This document shows, piece after piece, positions 25,502 to 34,212 of a stretch of 64,000 bases of DNA. The position numbers and the translations under genes were made by a program. Numbering within the stretch: the stretch's first letter is position 1; each line of letters opens with the position of its first letter. This stretch comes from DASSUW01 sp963803335 (lineage in GTDB: Bacteria; Actinomycetota; Thermoleophilia; Solirubrobacterales; Solirubrobacteraceae), in assembly GCA_963803335.1 (NCBI GenBank), contig CAWDME010000011.1:186001-250000 (forward strand), given 5' to 3'. The notes beneath the pieces were generated by a model. That model was not told the origin of the DNA. It did not search any database and was given only the letters and a program-made list of their open reading frames with translations.

Positions 25502-26631
25502 GCGCCGAGCGCGCGGGCGATCACCATCTGCTGGACCTCGTCGGTGCCCTCGCCGATCGTGAGGATCTTGGCGTCGCGGTAGAAGCGGCACACCGGGTAC
25601 TCCTCGATGTAGCCGTAGCCGCCGTGGATCTGCACCGCCTCCTCGGCGCAGCGCACCGCCAGCCGCCCGGTCTTGAGCTTGGCCTGCGCGGCGGTGAGGG
25701 TGAAGTTGCGCCCGTCGTCCTTCAGCCGCGCCGCCTTGTACGTGAGCAGCCGCGCTGCCTCGATCTCGGTCGCCATGTCGGCGAGCTTGGCCTGGATCGC
25801 CTGGTACTTGGAGATCGGCTTGCCGAAGGCCTTGCGTTGCTTCGCGTACGCGAGCGCCTGATCCAGGGCGCCCTGGGCGAGGCCGACGCCCATCGCCGCC
25901 ACGCCGATCCGCCCGATGTCGAGCACGCGCAGGAACTGCTTGAAGCCGGCGCCGCGCGGGCCGACCAGGTTCTCCTCCGGCACGCGGCAGTCGGTGAACG
26001 TGAGCGGCCGGGTGTCGGACGCGTTCCAGCCCATCTTGCGGTACGGCGCGCCCTGCTCGTAACCGGGCGTGCCGTTCGGGACGAGCAGGTTGGAGATCTC
26101 GTCGTCGCCGGTGCGGGCCGTGATGACGACCACGCCGGAGATGTCGGTCCCGGCGTTGGTGATGAACTGCTTGGCGCCGTTGATCACCCACTCGCCGTCC
26201 TCGAGCTTGGCCCGCGTGCGGACGTTGCCCGCGTCCGATCCGGCCTCCGGCTCGGTCAGCCCGAAGGCCCCGAGCTTGCGCCCCGCGGTCAGCTCCGGCA
26301 GCCAGTCCTGCTTCTGCTGGTCGCTGCCGAACAGGTAGATCGGCTGCGTGCCGAGCGACGTGTGCGCGCACAGCGTGATCGCGACGCTCGAGTCCACGCG
26401 CGTGAGCTCCTCGACGGCGATCGCGTACGCGAGCGAGTCCGCCCCCGCGCCGCCGTACTCCTCCGGGAACGGGATGCCCATCAGCCCCAGTTCGCCGAGC
26501 TTGGCGACGATCTCGTAGGGGAACCGCTTCTCGCGGTCCAGCTCCTCCGCCACCGGCGCCACCTCCTGCTCGGCGAAATCGCGGACGGTGCGGCGGATCA
26601 GGTCGTGGTCGTCGTCGAGGTCGAAGTTCAT
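25498..26631 (-). CDS. Acyl-CoA dehydrogenase
   Basis: A 377-residue flavoenzyme catalysing alpha,beta-dehydrogenation of acyl-CoA thioesters, passing electrons to ETF. Family motifs: GIPFPEEYGGAGADSLAYA, AFGLTEPEAGSDAGN (FAD and substrate contacts), FITNAGTD, MGWNASDTR, ERKAFGK-like KQRKAFGKPISKYQ, and the C-terminal IHGGYGYIEEYPVCRFYRD with IGEGTDEVQ, where the Glu of the last motif region is the usual catalytic base in short-chain enzymes. The ATG at 26631 begins the conserved MNFDLDDDHDLIR; an upstream ATG would add a low-complexity extension. It diverges from the TauE-like gene. Confidence 0.94.
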   Translation of the reverse strand: MNFDLDDDHDLIRRTVRDFAEQEVAPVAEELDREKRFPYEIVAKLGELGLMGIPFPEEYGGAGADSLAYAIAVEELTRVDSSVAITLCAHTSLGTQPIYLFGSDQQKQDWLPELTAGRKLGAFGLTEPEAGSDAGNVRTRAKLEDGEWVINGAKQFITNAGTDISGVVVITARTGDDEISNLLVPNGTPGYEQGAPYRKMGWNASDTRPLTFTDCRVPEENLVGPRGAGFKQFLRVLDIGRIGVAAMGVGLAQGALDQALAYAKQRKAFGKPISKYQAIQAKLADMATEIEAARLLTYKAARLKDDGRNFTLTAAQAKLKTGRLAVRCAEEAVQIHGGYGYIEEYPVCRFYRDAKILTIGEGTDEVQQMVIARALGA

Positions 26632-26671
26632 GGCGGACGATTGTGACGCGCGTGCTTGACTACGCGCCCGT

Positions 26672-27406
26672 ATGACCGTGCTCGAGGCGCTGGCCGTGCT
26701 CGTGGCGGGGACGGTGGCCGGCGGGGTGAACACGGTCGTCGGCTCCGGCTCACTCATCACCTTCCCGACGTTGGTGGCGGTCGGCTACTCGCCGGTGACC
26801 GCGAACGTCTCCAACAGCATCGGCCTCGTGCCCGGCGGGGTCAGCGGAGCGATCGGCTATCGCGCGGAGCTGCGCGGCCAGGGGCGGCGGACGGCGATCC
26901 TCGGCGTCGGCACCACGGTCGGCGCTCTCATCGGCGGCGTGCTCCTCCTCGAGCTGCCGAGCTCGGTGTTCGACGCCGTCGTTCCGGTCCTCATCCTGCT
27001 CGCGGTCGCGTTGATGGCGTTCCGCCCGTCGCCCAAGCAGCACGAGAGCGGCGACAACATGGTCGGCGGCGTCGTCTCGTCGTTCGCGACCGGGATCTAC
27101 GGCGGCTACTTCGGCGCCGCCCAGGGGATCATCCTCATGTCGCTCCTGCGGCTGTGCTTCTCGGAGCACCTGCAGGTGCTCAACGCGATCAAGAACGTGC
27201 TCGCGGGGATCGCCAACCTGGTCGCCGGGATCCTGTTCGTGTTCGCCGCCCACGTGGCCTGGGGCGCCGCGGCGCTGATCGCCGTGGGATCGACCGTGGG
27301 CGCCCAGGTGGGCGCCCGCTACGGCCGGCGGCTGCCGGAGGAGATGCTCCGGCGCATCGTAATCGTCTACGGCGTGATCGTTGCCGTGATCCTCATCGTG
27401 ACGTAG
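26672..27406 (+). CDS. TSUP-family (TauE/SafE) membrane transporter
   Basis: A 244-residue protein with about seven or eight membrane segments. Typical TSUP features are GGVNTVVGSGSLITFPTL near residue 15-33 and GGYFGAAQGIILM in the second half, which form the two related repeats. The family exports or imports sulfite, sulfonates or other sulfur-containing anions; the substrate is unknown here. The ATG is at 26672, 40 bases from the divergent acyl-CoA dehydrogenase start. The end overlaps the convergent ester-cyclase-like gene by 14 bases. Confidence 0.9.
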   Translation: MTVLEALAVLVAGTVAGGVNTVVGSGSLITFPTLVAVGYSPVTANVSNSIGLVPGGVSGAIGYRAELRGQGRRTAILGVGTTVGALIGGVLLLELPSSVFDAVVPVLILLAVALMAFRPSPKQHESGDNMVGGVVSSFATGIYGGYFGAAQGIILMSLLRLCFSEHLQVLNAIKNVLAGIANLVAGILFVFAAHVAWGAAALIAVGSTVGAQVGARYGRRLPEEMLRRIVIVYGVIVAVILIVT

Positions 27407-27824
27407 CCGCGGGCGGACGCGCCAGGCCGAGCTGGAAGAGGGTGCCGAGGCGGTCGGGGACGCCCCAGTGCTCGACTATGCGGCCGTCGCGGACGCGGAT
27501 GACGTCGAAGACGTCGGTGCGGATCCGGCGGCCGGTCGGCGGATGGCCCATGAACGAGCCGTCGTTGGTGCCCGTGGCGCTCATCCGCACCCACGCCGTG
27601 TCGCCGTCGACGACGAGGCCCTCGATGGCCAGGTGGAAGTCGGAGAACGCGCGCCGCAGCGACGCGATGATGGCGCGGACGCCTTCGGCGCCGGGGGCGT
27701 GGTCGGGCCCGAAGTTCTGATGCTCGACGAGCTCCGGTGAGGTGAGCTCGTCGGCGACGGACAGGTCGCCCGCGTTGAAGCCCTCGTCGATCAGCCGTCG
27801 GAGGACGGTCTCGGGATCGGTCAT
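27393..27824 (-). CDS. SnoaL-like/ester cyclase family protein
   Basis: A 143-residue NTF2-fold protein. ELVEHQNFGPDHAPGAEGVR, FSDFHLAIEGLVVDGDTAW, GTNDGSFMGHPPTGR and RDGRIVEHWGVPD are typical of the SnoaL-like polyketide-cyclase/ester-cyclase group. The role is probably binding or turnover of a small molecule. The ATG at 27824 is preferred over one at 27881 because the longer form would run through the operator region. It diverges from a TetR gene with two operator-like palindromes between them, so it is the likely target of that repressor. Confidence 0.87.
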   Translation of the reverse strand: MTDPETVLRRLIDEGFNAGDLSVADELTSPELVEHQNFGPDHAPGAEGVRAIIASLRRAFSDFHLAIEGLVVDGDTAWVRMSATGTNDGSFMGHPPTGRRIRTDVFDVIRVRDGRIVEHWGVPDRLGTLFQLGLARPPAATSR

Positions 27825-27841
27825 CGCGCCTACTCCTTTCG

Positions 27842-27876
27842 ATACAGTGAAACTGTATTGGATACGGTGGTACCGT
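27842..27876. promoter_or_regulatory. Tandem TetR-type operators between divergent genes
   Basis: ATACAGT-GAA-ACTGTAT (27842-27858) is a perfect 7+7 inverted repeat with a 3-base centre. Exactly 20 bases downstream the related ATACGGT-GGT-ACCGT (27862-27876) repeats the same layout with a slightly degenerate right arm. The second copy overlaps the GTG start of the TetR gene at 27875. Two helical turns of spacing suggest cooperative binding and control of both the TetR and the ester-cyclase-like gene. Confidence 0.7.
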
Positions 27877-28522
27877 GGCAAAGATGGGCGACGATGTCAA
27901 GCCCCGCCGCCGCTATCGATCCGAGCGCCGCCGCGAGCAGGCCGAGCAGACGCGCCAGCGTGTGCTCGCCGCCGCCGCCGCGCTGTTCGAGGAGCGCGGG
28001 TACGAGAGCGCGACCATCGCCGCGATCGCGGAGTCGGCCGGCGTATCGCCGGAGACGGTCTACGCCCGCTTCGCGAACAAGCGCACGCTGCTCGGCGAGC
28101 TCATGCAGCGCGCGATACGCGGCGCCGAGCCCGCACCGATCCCCGAGCAGAGCGGCCCGCGCAAGCTCGCCGCGATGACCGACCAGCGTGAGCAGCTCCG
28201 CTTCTTCGCGGCCGACATCGTGCTCAGGATCGAGCGCGCCGGGCCGATGATGGCGGTCCTCGCCGGCGCGCATCGGACGGATCCCGAGCTGGCCGAGCTG
28301 TTCGCCCGGCTCCAGTCCGACCGCCTGCGCAACCTCGGCCTCCTCGTCGACGCGCTCGCCGCGAACGGGCCGGTAAGACTCGATCGCGACGAGGCGGCCG
28401 AGACGGTGTGGGCGCTCGCGAGCCCAGAGCTCCACCGGCTGCTGACGCAGACCCGGGGCTGGACCCGCGAGCGCTATTGCGACTGGCTGGCTGACAGCCT
28501 CGCCGCGCTGCTCCTTACCTAG
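27875..28522 (+). CDS. TetR-family transcriptional regulator
   Basis: A 215-residue repressor. The N-terminal DNA-binding domain spans about residues 25-70 (RVLAAAAALFEERGYESATI; AIAESAGVSPETVYARFANK); the C-terminal ligand domain carries RTDPELAELFARLQSDRL. The GTG at 27875 lies within the second palindrome; an ATG at 27884 is also possible and would leave that operator just outside the coding region. It probably represses itself and the divergent SnoaL-like gene and is released by an unknown small molecule. Confidence 0.9.
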   Translation: MAKMGDDVKPRRRYRSERRREQAEQTRQRVLAAAAALFEERGYESATIAAIAESAGVSPETVYARFANKRTLLGELMQRAIRGAEPAPIPEQSGPRKLAAMTDQREQLRFFAADIVLRIERAGPMMAVLAGAHRTDPELAELFARLQSDRLRNLGLLVDALAANGPVRLDRDEAAETVWALASPELHRLLTQTRGWTRERYCDWLADSLAALLLT

Positions 28523-28531
28523 GCGACCGAG

Positions 28532-31429
28532 TCACCTCGCGAACACCTGCAGCTCCGCCGCGCGGACGTTGTCGTCCTGCGTGCTGCCGTCGCGGCAGTC
28601 GGTGACGTTGCCGGGATCGTCGTCCTGATCGCCCTGGTACGCGGGCTGGCCCGTGCACTGGTTGGTCAGCACCCGCAGGCGGACGTAGCTCGCCCGCGTG
28701 TCCGGCACGGTGAACGATCGCAGGAGCAGCTCCGGCGCCCGCGGGCGCGGGGCGACCGACGGAAACGCGTCGGCCGGGCTCGTGAACACGCTGTGGAACT
28801 GCGCGTCCTGGCTGCAGTCGACGGTGCCGGTCACCGTGCAGGCGAGGATCTCGAACTGGCGCAGCGCGGTGAAGCGGTTCTGCGCCGCCGTGTCGCCGCC
28901 CGGATCGCTCGGCACGCGCGTGCGCAGCAGCGCACTCACCTGGATCCGCCGGAACGTCACCGCGCGGGTCGATGGGTCGAGCCGCACCGTCACCTGCTTG
29001 TCCGCCACCGCCGAGTTGAGGGACGCCCAGTCGGTCGACTCGGTGTCGTCGATCAGCGCGTCGCGGTTGACGCCGTCGCCGGTTGCCGTCGCCCCGTTCG
29101 TCTTCGAGGCGAGGTTCTCGCGCATCGCCGGCGCGTAGTCGCGCAGCTGGCCGGCCCGCACGATGAGCGTCCGCCGCGTCGCGCCGAACCCGTTGCCGCG
29201 GGCGAGCACGTCGTACGTGCCCGGGGCGAGCTTGAACGTGTCGTCGAGCGCCGTGCCCGGATCGGTGTCGGCGATCGGTGTGACGCGCGCCTCGTACTGC
29301 CCGATGAACAGCTGCGCCGGCGCCCCGGCCGCGGCGCCCGCCGGCCGGAAGCGCACGGTCGCCTCGTCGGCGAACGGCGAGTCATAGCTCGCCACCGGAT
29401 CGGCGTCGTTCGGGCCGGTCGTGCTCGCCGCCTGCCCGAGGCCGCGGTGCGCGAACGCGTTCCACATGATGTCCGCGTCGGCCCCGTGGAAGCGCAGCTG
29501 GTCAGCGGCCAGCATCGCGTCGCGGGCGTCGATCATCGTGACCGCCCCGGTCGGCATGAGCAGCCACGCGTCGAACATCAGCTGGATCCAGCGGCGGCTG
29601 CCCGGGCACGTGGCCACCGGCTGCTGCCCGGCGGCACAGGCCGCGCTCGCTCCCCCGCCGTAGCGGCCTACGAACGCCTGCCGGACGTCGTAGTTGACCG
29701 CGCTCCAGATCTCGCTGTCGGAGTGGACCTCGGTCAGCCGCCCGCAGGTCGACTGGTTGCACGCGAAGTCGTAGCCGAAGTCGGAGTAGTTGAGCGGGCT
29801 GGCGTTCATCCCGTAGTTGCGGATGCCGGCCACCTTGTCGCCGGTGACGTACGCGCCGACCGAGAACGGGTTCTCGCCACCGATCGGGACGTAGCCGTTC
29901 TCGTTGAGGTACTCGACGGCGTCGAGGTCCGACCAGCTCTCGCCCATCGCTCCCGCCTGGTCGCCGGACAGGCCGTTGTTGGGGCCGCCCGCCATCCGGT
30001 TGGAGATCGCGTGCGTGAACTCGTGCCCGATCACCGACGTGTCGAAGTCGCCGTCCACGCACGGCGAGTAGAAGGCGCCGGCGATCGGCTGCCACAGGTA
30101 CATGTTCGTGGTCGGCGGCGAGCCGTCGGCCGGGGTGATCTGGTTCGCGTTGTCGCGCGCCGCGAAGTCGGGCGGCCCACCGGTGATGCCGCCGGCCTGC
30201 GCGTTGCCCTGCTCCGGGTCGTTCTCCGCCGCACCGCGGCCGAAGTTCGACATCTGCATGTTCCAGGCGGTTTCGGTGAAGCCGAGGTTGTACGCCCAGT
30301 CGTGCAGCCGGTTGTGGGTCGCAAACAGGTTGGCCCGCGACGCGTCGATGTCGTTGCGCTGGGCCGACGTGAAGGCGGCCGGATTGCAGCGCATCGCGTA
30401 CCACTGGTTGGTCCACGAGTACGTGTACTCGCGGTCGGGCCGCTCGGTGGCGCGCTCGGTGCCGACCGAGCGCGGGTCGTTGTTGTTCCAGTTGTGGACG
30501 GCGAACGAGTTGTTGCCCTGGGTCGTGAGCGTCGACGCGCCGGTGCGCGGGTCGACGTCCCACGGGTTCGGCGAAGCCGGGTTGCCGATCACCTGCGTGC
30601 AGCCCGCGGTCGCCAGCCAGCACCACGTCGCGCGCGTGTCCGTCGCGCTGTAGTCGAGCGGCGGCGAGCTCGGGAACGCCTTCCAGCGCGGGTTGTCCGC
30701 CAGGTTGTCGACGAGGTTGTCACGTACAAGGACGGCGCCGCTGTCGGCGTCGACGTACGACACGACCGCGCGCGGCTCGGCGCCGCCCGCGATCAGCTGC
30801 ACCTTCCAGGCGCGGAGGACGCCGCGCTCCGGCGTGGGGACCGCAACGAGCCGCGGCTCGCCGCGCAGGTCGCCGGCCTGCATGCCGGCCTCGTCGGCGG
30901 CCGCGCGGACCGCATCGGCGGCGCTCAGCCGCTGCGTGTTGGTGATCGTGCGGTCGGCCGCCAGGCTCGAGGACACGTAGGCCACGCGCCCGTCGGCGAC
31001 GCCGACGACGATCAGGCCGTCGCGCCCGATCGGCAGCGAGCCGAAGGTCTGCCGCAGCATCACCGCGCTGCCGGCGCCGACGGGCGCCGAGCGCACGAGC
31101 GTCAGGCGCGACGCGTCGATGCCGAGCAGATCGCGGTTGTCGGCGATCCACTGGCGGGCCGCCCGTACCGGGTCGGCCGCGAGTCCGCTCGCGATCGCCC
31201 CGCGCGCCTTGGTCAGCGACCGCGGGGTGCCGAACCGCGTCCACGTCGCCCGTAGGCCGGCATCGGCCGCGAGCCGGCGTTGGTGGGCCGTCGGGGCTAC
31301 TCGCCCCACCCGTACGTCGCGGTCCGCGACTCGAGCCTGCTCTCCCTGCACGTGCGGCGCCGCCTGGGCGCTCGCAGCACTGAGCGCCGCGACGACCGTC
31401 GCGGACGCAGCAACACAGAACCTGCGCAT
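28532..31429 (-). CDS. Secreted M36-family (fungalysin-like) metallopeptidase
   Basis: A 965-residue exported protease. Signal peptide at residues 1-23 (VVAALSAASAQAA), a propeptide with an FTP-type region (residues about 90-230), and the M36 catalytic domain with HEFTH at 469-473 and the third zinc ligand in GESWSDLDAVEYL. The fold contains many asparagines and paired cysteines (CNQSTCG; CAAGQQPVATC). The C-terminal 200 residues hold a carboxypeptidase-regulatory-like beta domain (GTYDVLARGNGF) and a discoidin-like domain (NLASKTNGATATGDGVN; TDWASL), which may bind a surface glycan. The ATG follows a strong ribosome site (AGGAGGGGGAGG), preceded by a small GCCGGC-TTC-GCCGGC hairpin. Confidence 0.94.
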   Translation of the reverse strand: MRRFCVAASATVVAALSAASAQAAPHVQGEQARVADRDVRVGRVAPTAHQRRLAADAGLRATWTRFGTPRSLTKARGAIASGLAADPVRAARQWIADNRDLLGIDASRLTLVRSAPVGAGSAVMLRQTFGSLPIGRDGLIVVGVADGRVAYVSSSLAADRTITNTQRLSAADAVRAAADEAGMQAGDLRGEPRLVAVPTPERGVLRAWKVQLIAGGAEPRAVVSYVDADSGAVLVRDNLVDNLADNPRWKAFPSSPPLDYSATDTRATWCWLATAGCTQVIGNPASPNPWDVDPRTGASTLTTQGNNSFAVHNWNNNDPRSVGTERATERPDREYTYSWTNQWYAMRCNPAAFTSAQRNDIDASRANLFATHNRLHDWAYNLGFTETAWNMQMSNFGRGAAENDPEQGNAQAGGITGGPPDFAARDNANQITPADGSPPTTNMYLWQPIAGAFYSPCVDGDFDTSVIGHEFTHAISNRMAGGPNNGLSGDQAGAMGESWSDLDAVEYLNENGYVPIGGENPFSVGAYVTGDKVAGIRNYGMNASPLNYSDFGYDFACNQSTCGRLTEVHSDSEIWSAVNYDVRQAFVGRYGGGASAACAAGQQPVATCPGSRRWIQLMFDAWLLMPTGAVTMIDARDAMLAADQLRFHGADADIMWNAFAHRGLGQAASTTGPNDADPVASYDSPFADEATVRFRPAGAAAGAPAQLFIGQYEARVTPIADTDPGTALDDTFKLAPGTYDVLARGNGFGATRRTLIVRAGQLRDYAPAMRENLASKTNGATATGDGVNRDALIDDTESTDWASLNSAVADKQVTVRLDPSTRAVTFRRIQVSALLRTRVPSDPGGDTAAQNRFTALRQFEILACTVTGTVDCSQDAQFHSVFTSPADAFPSVAPRPRAPELLLRSFTVPDTRASYVRLRVLTNQCTGQPAYQGDQDDDPGNVTDCRDGSTQDDNVRAAELQVFAR

Positions 31430-31531
31430 GCCTCCCCCTCCTGCCTGTGCCCGCCGGCGAAGCCGGCTGGGTATAGCTCCCGCCTGCGCGATCCAGTGTG
31501 GACCGCTCAGCGGGAAGCGTCAACCCCGGTG

Positions 31532-32962
31532 TCAGTGCAGATCGGGCGCGCCCGCGTTCGCTCGGGCGAGCTCGATCAGCGTGCGGACGCCGAAGCCGGC
31601 GCCGCCCTTGGGCGCGTACGGCTTGCCGCTCTCGTACGCCGTGCCGGCGACGTCGAGGTGCACCCACGGCACGTCGCCGGTGAAGCGGCGCAGGAACTGG
31701 GCGGCGGTGATCGATCCCGCCTTGCGCGCCTCGACCGCGTTGGCGATGTCGGCGTAGCGGCTCTTGATCAGCTCGTCGTACTCGTCGTGCAACGGCAGCC
31801 GCCACGACAGCTCGCCGGCGCGCCGGCCGGCCGCCTCGACCTCGGCGCACCAGGCGTCGTCGGTCCCGAACAGGCCGGCGTAGGTGTTGCCGAACGTCGT
31901 GACGATCGCGCCGGTCAGCGTGGCGAGGTCGACGAGCCGCTCGGCGCCCTGGTCGATCGCGTGGGCGAGGCAGTCCGCGAGCACCATGCGCCCCTCGGCA
32001 TCGGTGTTGATGACCTCGATCGTCGTGCCGGTCTTGGCGCGCACGATGTCGCCGGGCTTGACGCTGCGGCCGCTCGGCAGGTTCTCCGTGGCGCCGAGCA
32101 CGCCGACCACGCGGACCGGGAGGCCGAGCCGGGCGATCGCGCCGGTCGCCTCGAGCACGGCGGCGGCGCCCGACATGTCGAACTTCATCTCGCTCATCTT
32201 CATCGCCGGCTTGATCGAGATGCCGCCGGAGTCGAACGTCACGCCCTTGCCGACGTAGCCGAGCACGGGGCCGGCGACGTCGGGCGGGTCGTAGCGGATC
32301 GTGATGAGCTGCGGCTCCTCGTCGGTGCCGCGGGCGACGGCCGCGAACGCGCCCATGCCGGCCGCCTCGATCTGGTCGCGGCCCCAGACGTCGACCTCGA
32401 CACCGATCAGCGCGCGGGCGCGGTCGGCCAGCCGCGACGGCGTCATCTCGTTGCCCGGCGCGTTCTGCAGGTCGCGTGCCGCGTTGGCCGCCTCGGCGGC
32501 GACGCCCGCGCGCTCGACGTCGGCGGCGACGTCGTGGTGCGCGGAGACGATCAGCTCCTCGATCTGCGGCCCGTTGTCGTCGGCCGACTTGAAGGCCCGG
32601 TACTCGTAGGCGGCGAGCACGGTCCCCTCGACGAAGCCCGGGGCCTCGACGTGGTGCGGCAGCTCCCAGCAGAGGACGCGGGTGCCGAGCTCCTTGGCGC
32701 GGCCGGCGACGGCAGTGGCCGCGAGGCGGGCGCGCTCGGCGTCGAAGTCGTCGCGCTTGCCGAGGCCGGCGAGCACGTAGCGGCGGCCGCCGGCGTGGGC
32801 AACCGCCACCTTCCGCAGGCCTGAGCGCGCCTCGCCGGCGTCGACGAGGCCCTGCAGGACGCCGTCGACGTCGTGGGCGATCGCCTCCCCCTCAAAGACG
32901 CCCACCGCGATCGTGTCGGCCCGCGTCTCCGGCGGCGCTTGAGTGGTCGAACTCACGCGCAT
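31532..32962 (-). CDS. pepA: Leucyl aminopeptidase (M17, PepA)
   Basis: A 476-residue cytosolic aminopeptidase that removes N-terminal residues using two metal ions. The M17 signature NTDAEGRMVLADCL is present, as are the metal- and substrate-binding GKGVTFDSGGISIKP, KFDMSGAAAV, and the downstream LATLTGA. Length and domain order (N-terminal macro-like domain, then catalytic domain) are normal. The ATG at 32962 is taken over the one at 33004, which would add 14 residues of unlikely composition and approach the divergent thiolase promoter. Confidence 0.94.
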   Translation of the reverse strand: MRVSSTTQAPPETRADTIAVGVFEGEAIAHDVDGVLQGLVDAGEARSGLRKVAVAHAGGRRYVLAGLGKRDDFDAERARLAATAVAGRAKELGTRVLCWELPHHVEAPGFVEGTVLAAYEYRAFKSADDNGPQIEELIVSAHHDVAADVERAGVAAEAANAARDLQNAPGNEMTPSRLADRARALIGVEVDVWGRDQIEAAGMGAFAAVARGTDEEPQLITIRYDPPDVAGPVLGYVGKGVTFDSGGISIKPAMKMSEMKFDMSGAAAVLEATGAIARLGLPVRVVGVLGATENLPSGRSVKPGDIVRAKTGTTIEVINTDAEGRMVLADCLAHAIDQGAERLVDLATLTGAIVTTFGNTYAGLFGTDDAWCAEVEAAGRRAGELSWRLPLHDEYDELIKSRYADIANAVEARKAGSITAAQFLRRFTGDVPWVHLDVAGTAYESGKPYAPKGGAGFGVRTLIELARANAGAPDLH

Positions 32963-33036
32963 GAGGCGAGCAGGATAAAGAGTGCGGCTTACTCGCACTC
33001 GCAAGCTCGCGCGAGCGCCTTGACTAGCATGCCCCT

Positions 33037-34212
33037 ATGCCTCGCACCGTGATCCTCGGCTCCGCCCGCACGCCAGTCGGCAAGATGGGTGGAGGACTCT
33101 CGTCGCTGCACGCCACCGACCTCGGCGGCGTCGCCATCAAGGCCGCCCTCGAGCGCGCCGACGTAGCGCCCGAGCAGGTGCAGCACGTGATCATGGGTCA
33201 GGTGCTGCAGGCGGGGGCGGGGCAGATCCCGTCGCGCCAGGCGCAGATCAAGGCCGGCATCCCGAAGGAGGTCTCCTCGGAGACCATCAACAAGGTGTGT
33301 GCGTCGGGCATCCGGGCCGCCGGGCTGATCGACCAGGCGGTCCGCGCCGGTGACCTCGACGTGGCGGTCGGCGGCGGCATGGAGTCGATGTCGCAGGCGC
33401 CGTACCTGCTCCCGAAGGCGCGCTTCGGCTTCCGCATGGGCGACGTCCAGGCCCTCGACGCGATGGTCCAGGACGGCCTCCGCAACCCGTTCAGCGGCAA
33501 GCAGATGTTCGAGGAGGCGACCGAGGTCGGCGACCAGCTCGAGATGACCCGCGCTGACCTCGACAAGTGGGCGCTGCGCTCGCACGAGCGCACGATCGCC
33601 GCGACCGACGAGGGTCGCCTCCCGGAGGAGATCGTGCCGGTCACGATCCCCGGTAAGAAAGGCGACACCGTGGTGGAGGTCGACGAGGCGCCGCGGCGCG
33701 ACACGACGCTCGAGAAGCTCGCCGCGCTGCCCGGGCTGAGCGGCAAGGACGGCTCGCACACGGCGGGCAACTCGCCGGGCGTCAACGACGGCGGCGGCGC
33801 GCTCGTGCTCGCCTCCGAGGACTGGGCCGAGCGCGAGGGCAAGGAGATCCTGGCCACGATCATCGCCCAGGCGGCGGTGGCCGATGACTTCGCGTGGCTC
33901 GCCCGCACGCCCGCCAACGCGGCGCTGAAGGCGCTCGAGAAGGCGGGCCTCCAGCCCGGCGACATCGACCTCTGGGAGATCAACGAGGCGTTCGCGTCCG
34001 TGACGCTGAACTCGGCCCGGATGCTCGGCATCGACGAGGATCGCGTGAACGTCAACGGCGGCGCCGTGGCGATCGGGCACCCGATCGGCGCGTCCGGTGC
34101 GCGCATCCTCGGCACGCTCGTCCACGAGCTGCGCCGGCGCGGTGGCGGCTACGGCTGCGCCGCGATCTGCTCCGGCGGCGGCCAGGGCGACGCGCTGATC
34201 GTGCAGGTGTGA
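33037..34212 (+). CDS. Acetyl-CoA C-acyltransferase (thiolase)
   Basis: A 391-residue thiolase. The nucleophilic Cys is residue 88 in INKVCASGIRAAG; the C-terminal catalytic His and Cys are in GHPIGASGARI and CSGGGQGDALI; NEAFAS is also present. It either cleaves 3-ketoacyl-CoA in beta-oxidation or condenses two acetyl-CoA. It leads a three-gene unit with a HAD-IB phosphatase and an acyl-CoA dehydrogenase, each joined by a GTGA overlap, which favours the degradative role. Confidence 0.95.
   Translation: MPRTVILGSARTPVGKMGGGLSSLHATDLGGVAIKAALERADVAPEQVQHVIMGQVLQAGAGQIPSRQAQIKAGIPKEVSSETINKVCASGIRAAGLIDQAVRAGDLDVAVGGGMESMSQAPYLLPKARFGFRMGDVQALDAMVQDGLRNPFSGKQMFEEATEVGDQLEMTRADLDKWALRSHERTIAATDEGRLPEEIVPVTIPGKKGDTVVEVDEAPRRDTTLEKLAALPGLSGKDGSHTAGNSPGVNDGGGALVLASEDWAEREGKEILATIIAQAAVADDFAWLARTPANAALKALEKAGLQPGDIDLWEINEAFASVTLNSARMLGIDEDRVNVNGGAVAIGHPIGASGARILGTLVHELRRRGGGYGCAAICSGGGQGDALIVQV

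Noticed and set aside
28793..31255. An 820-codon plus-strand frame opposite the M36 protease
   Set aside because: It is composed almost only of Arg, Val, Gly, Ala, Asp and His and has no motif, whereas the protease with HEFTH is certain.
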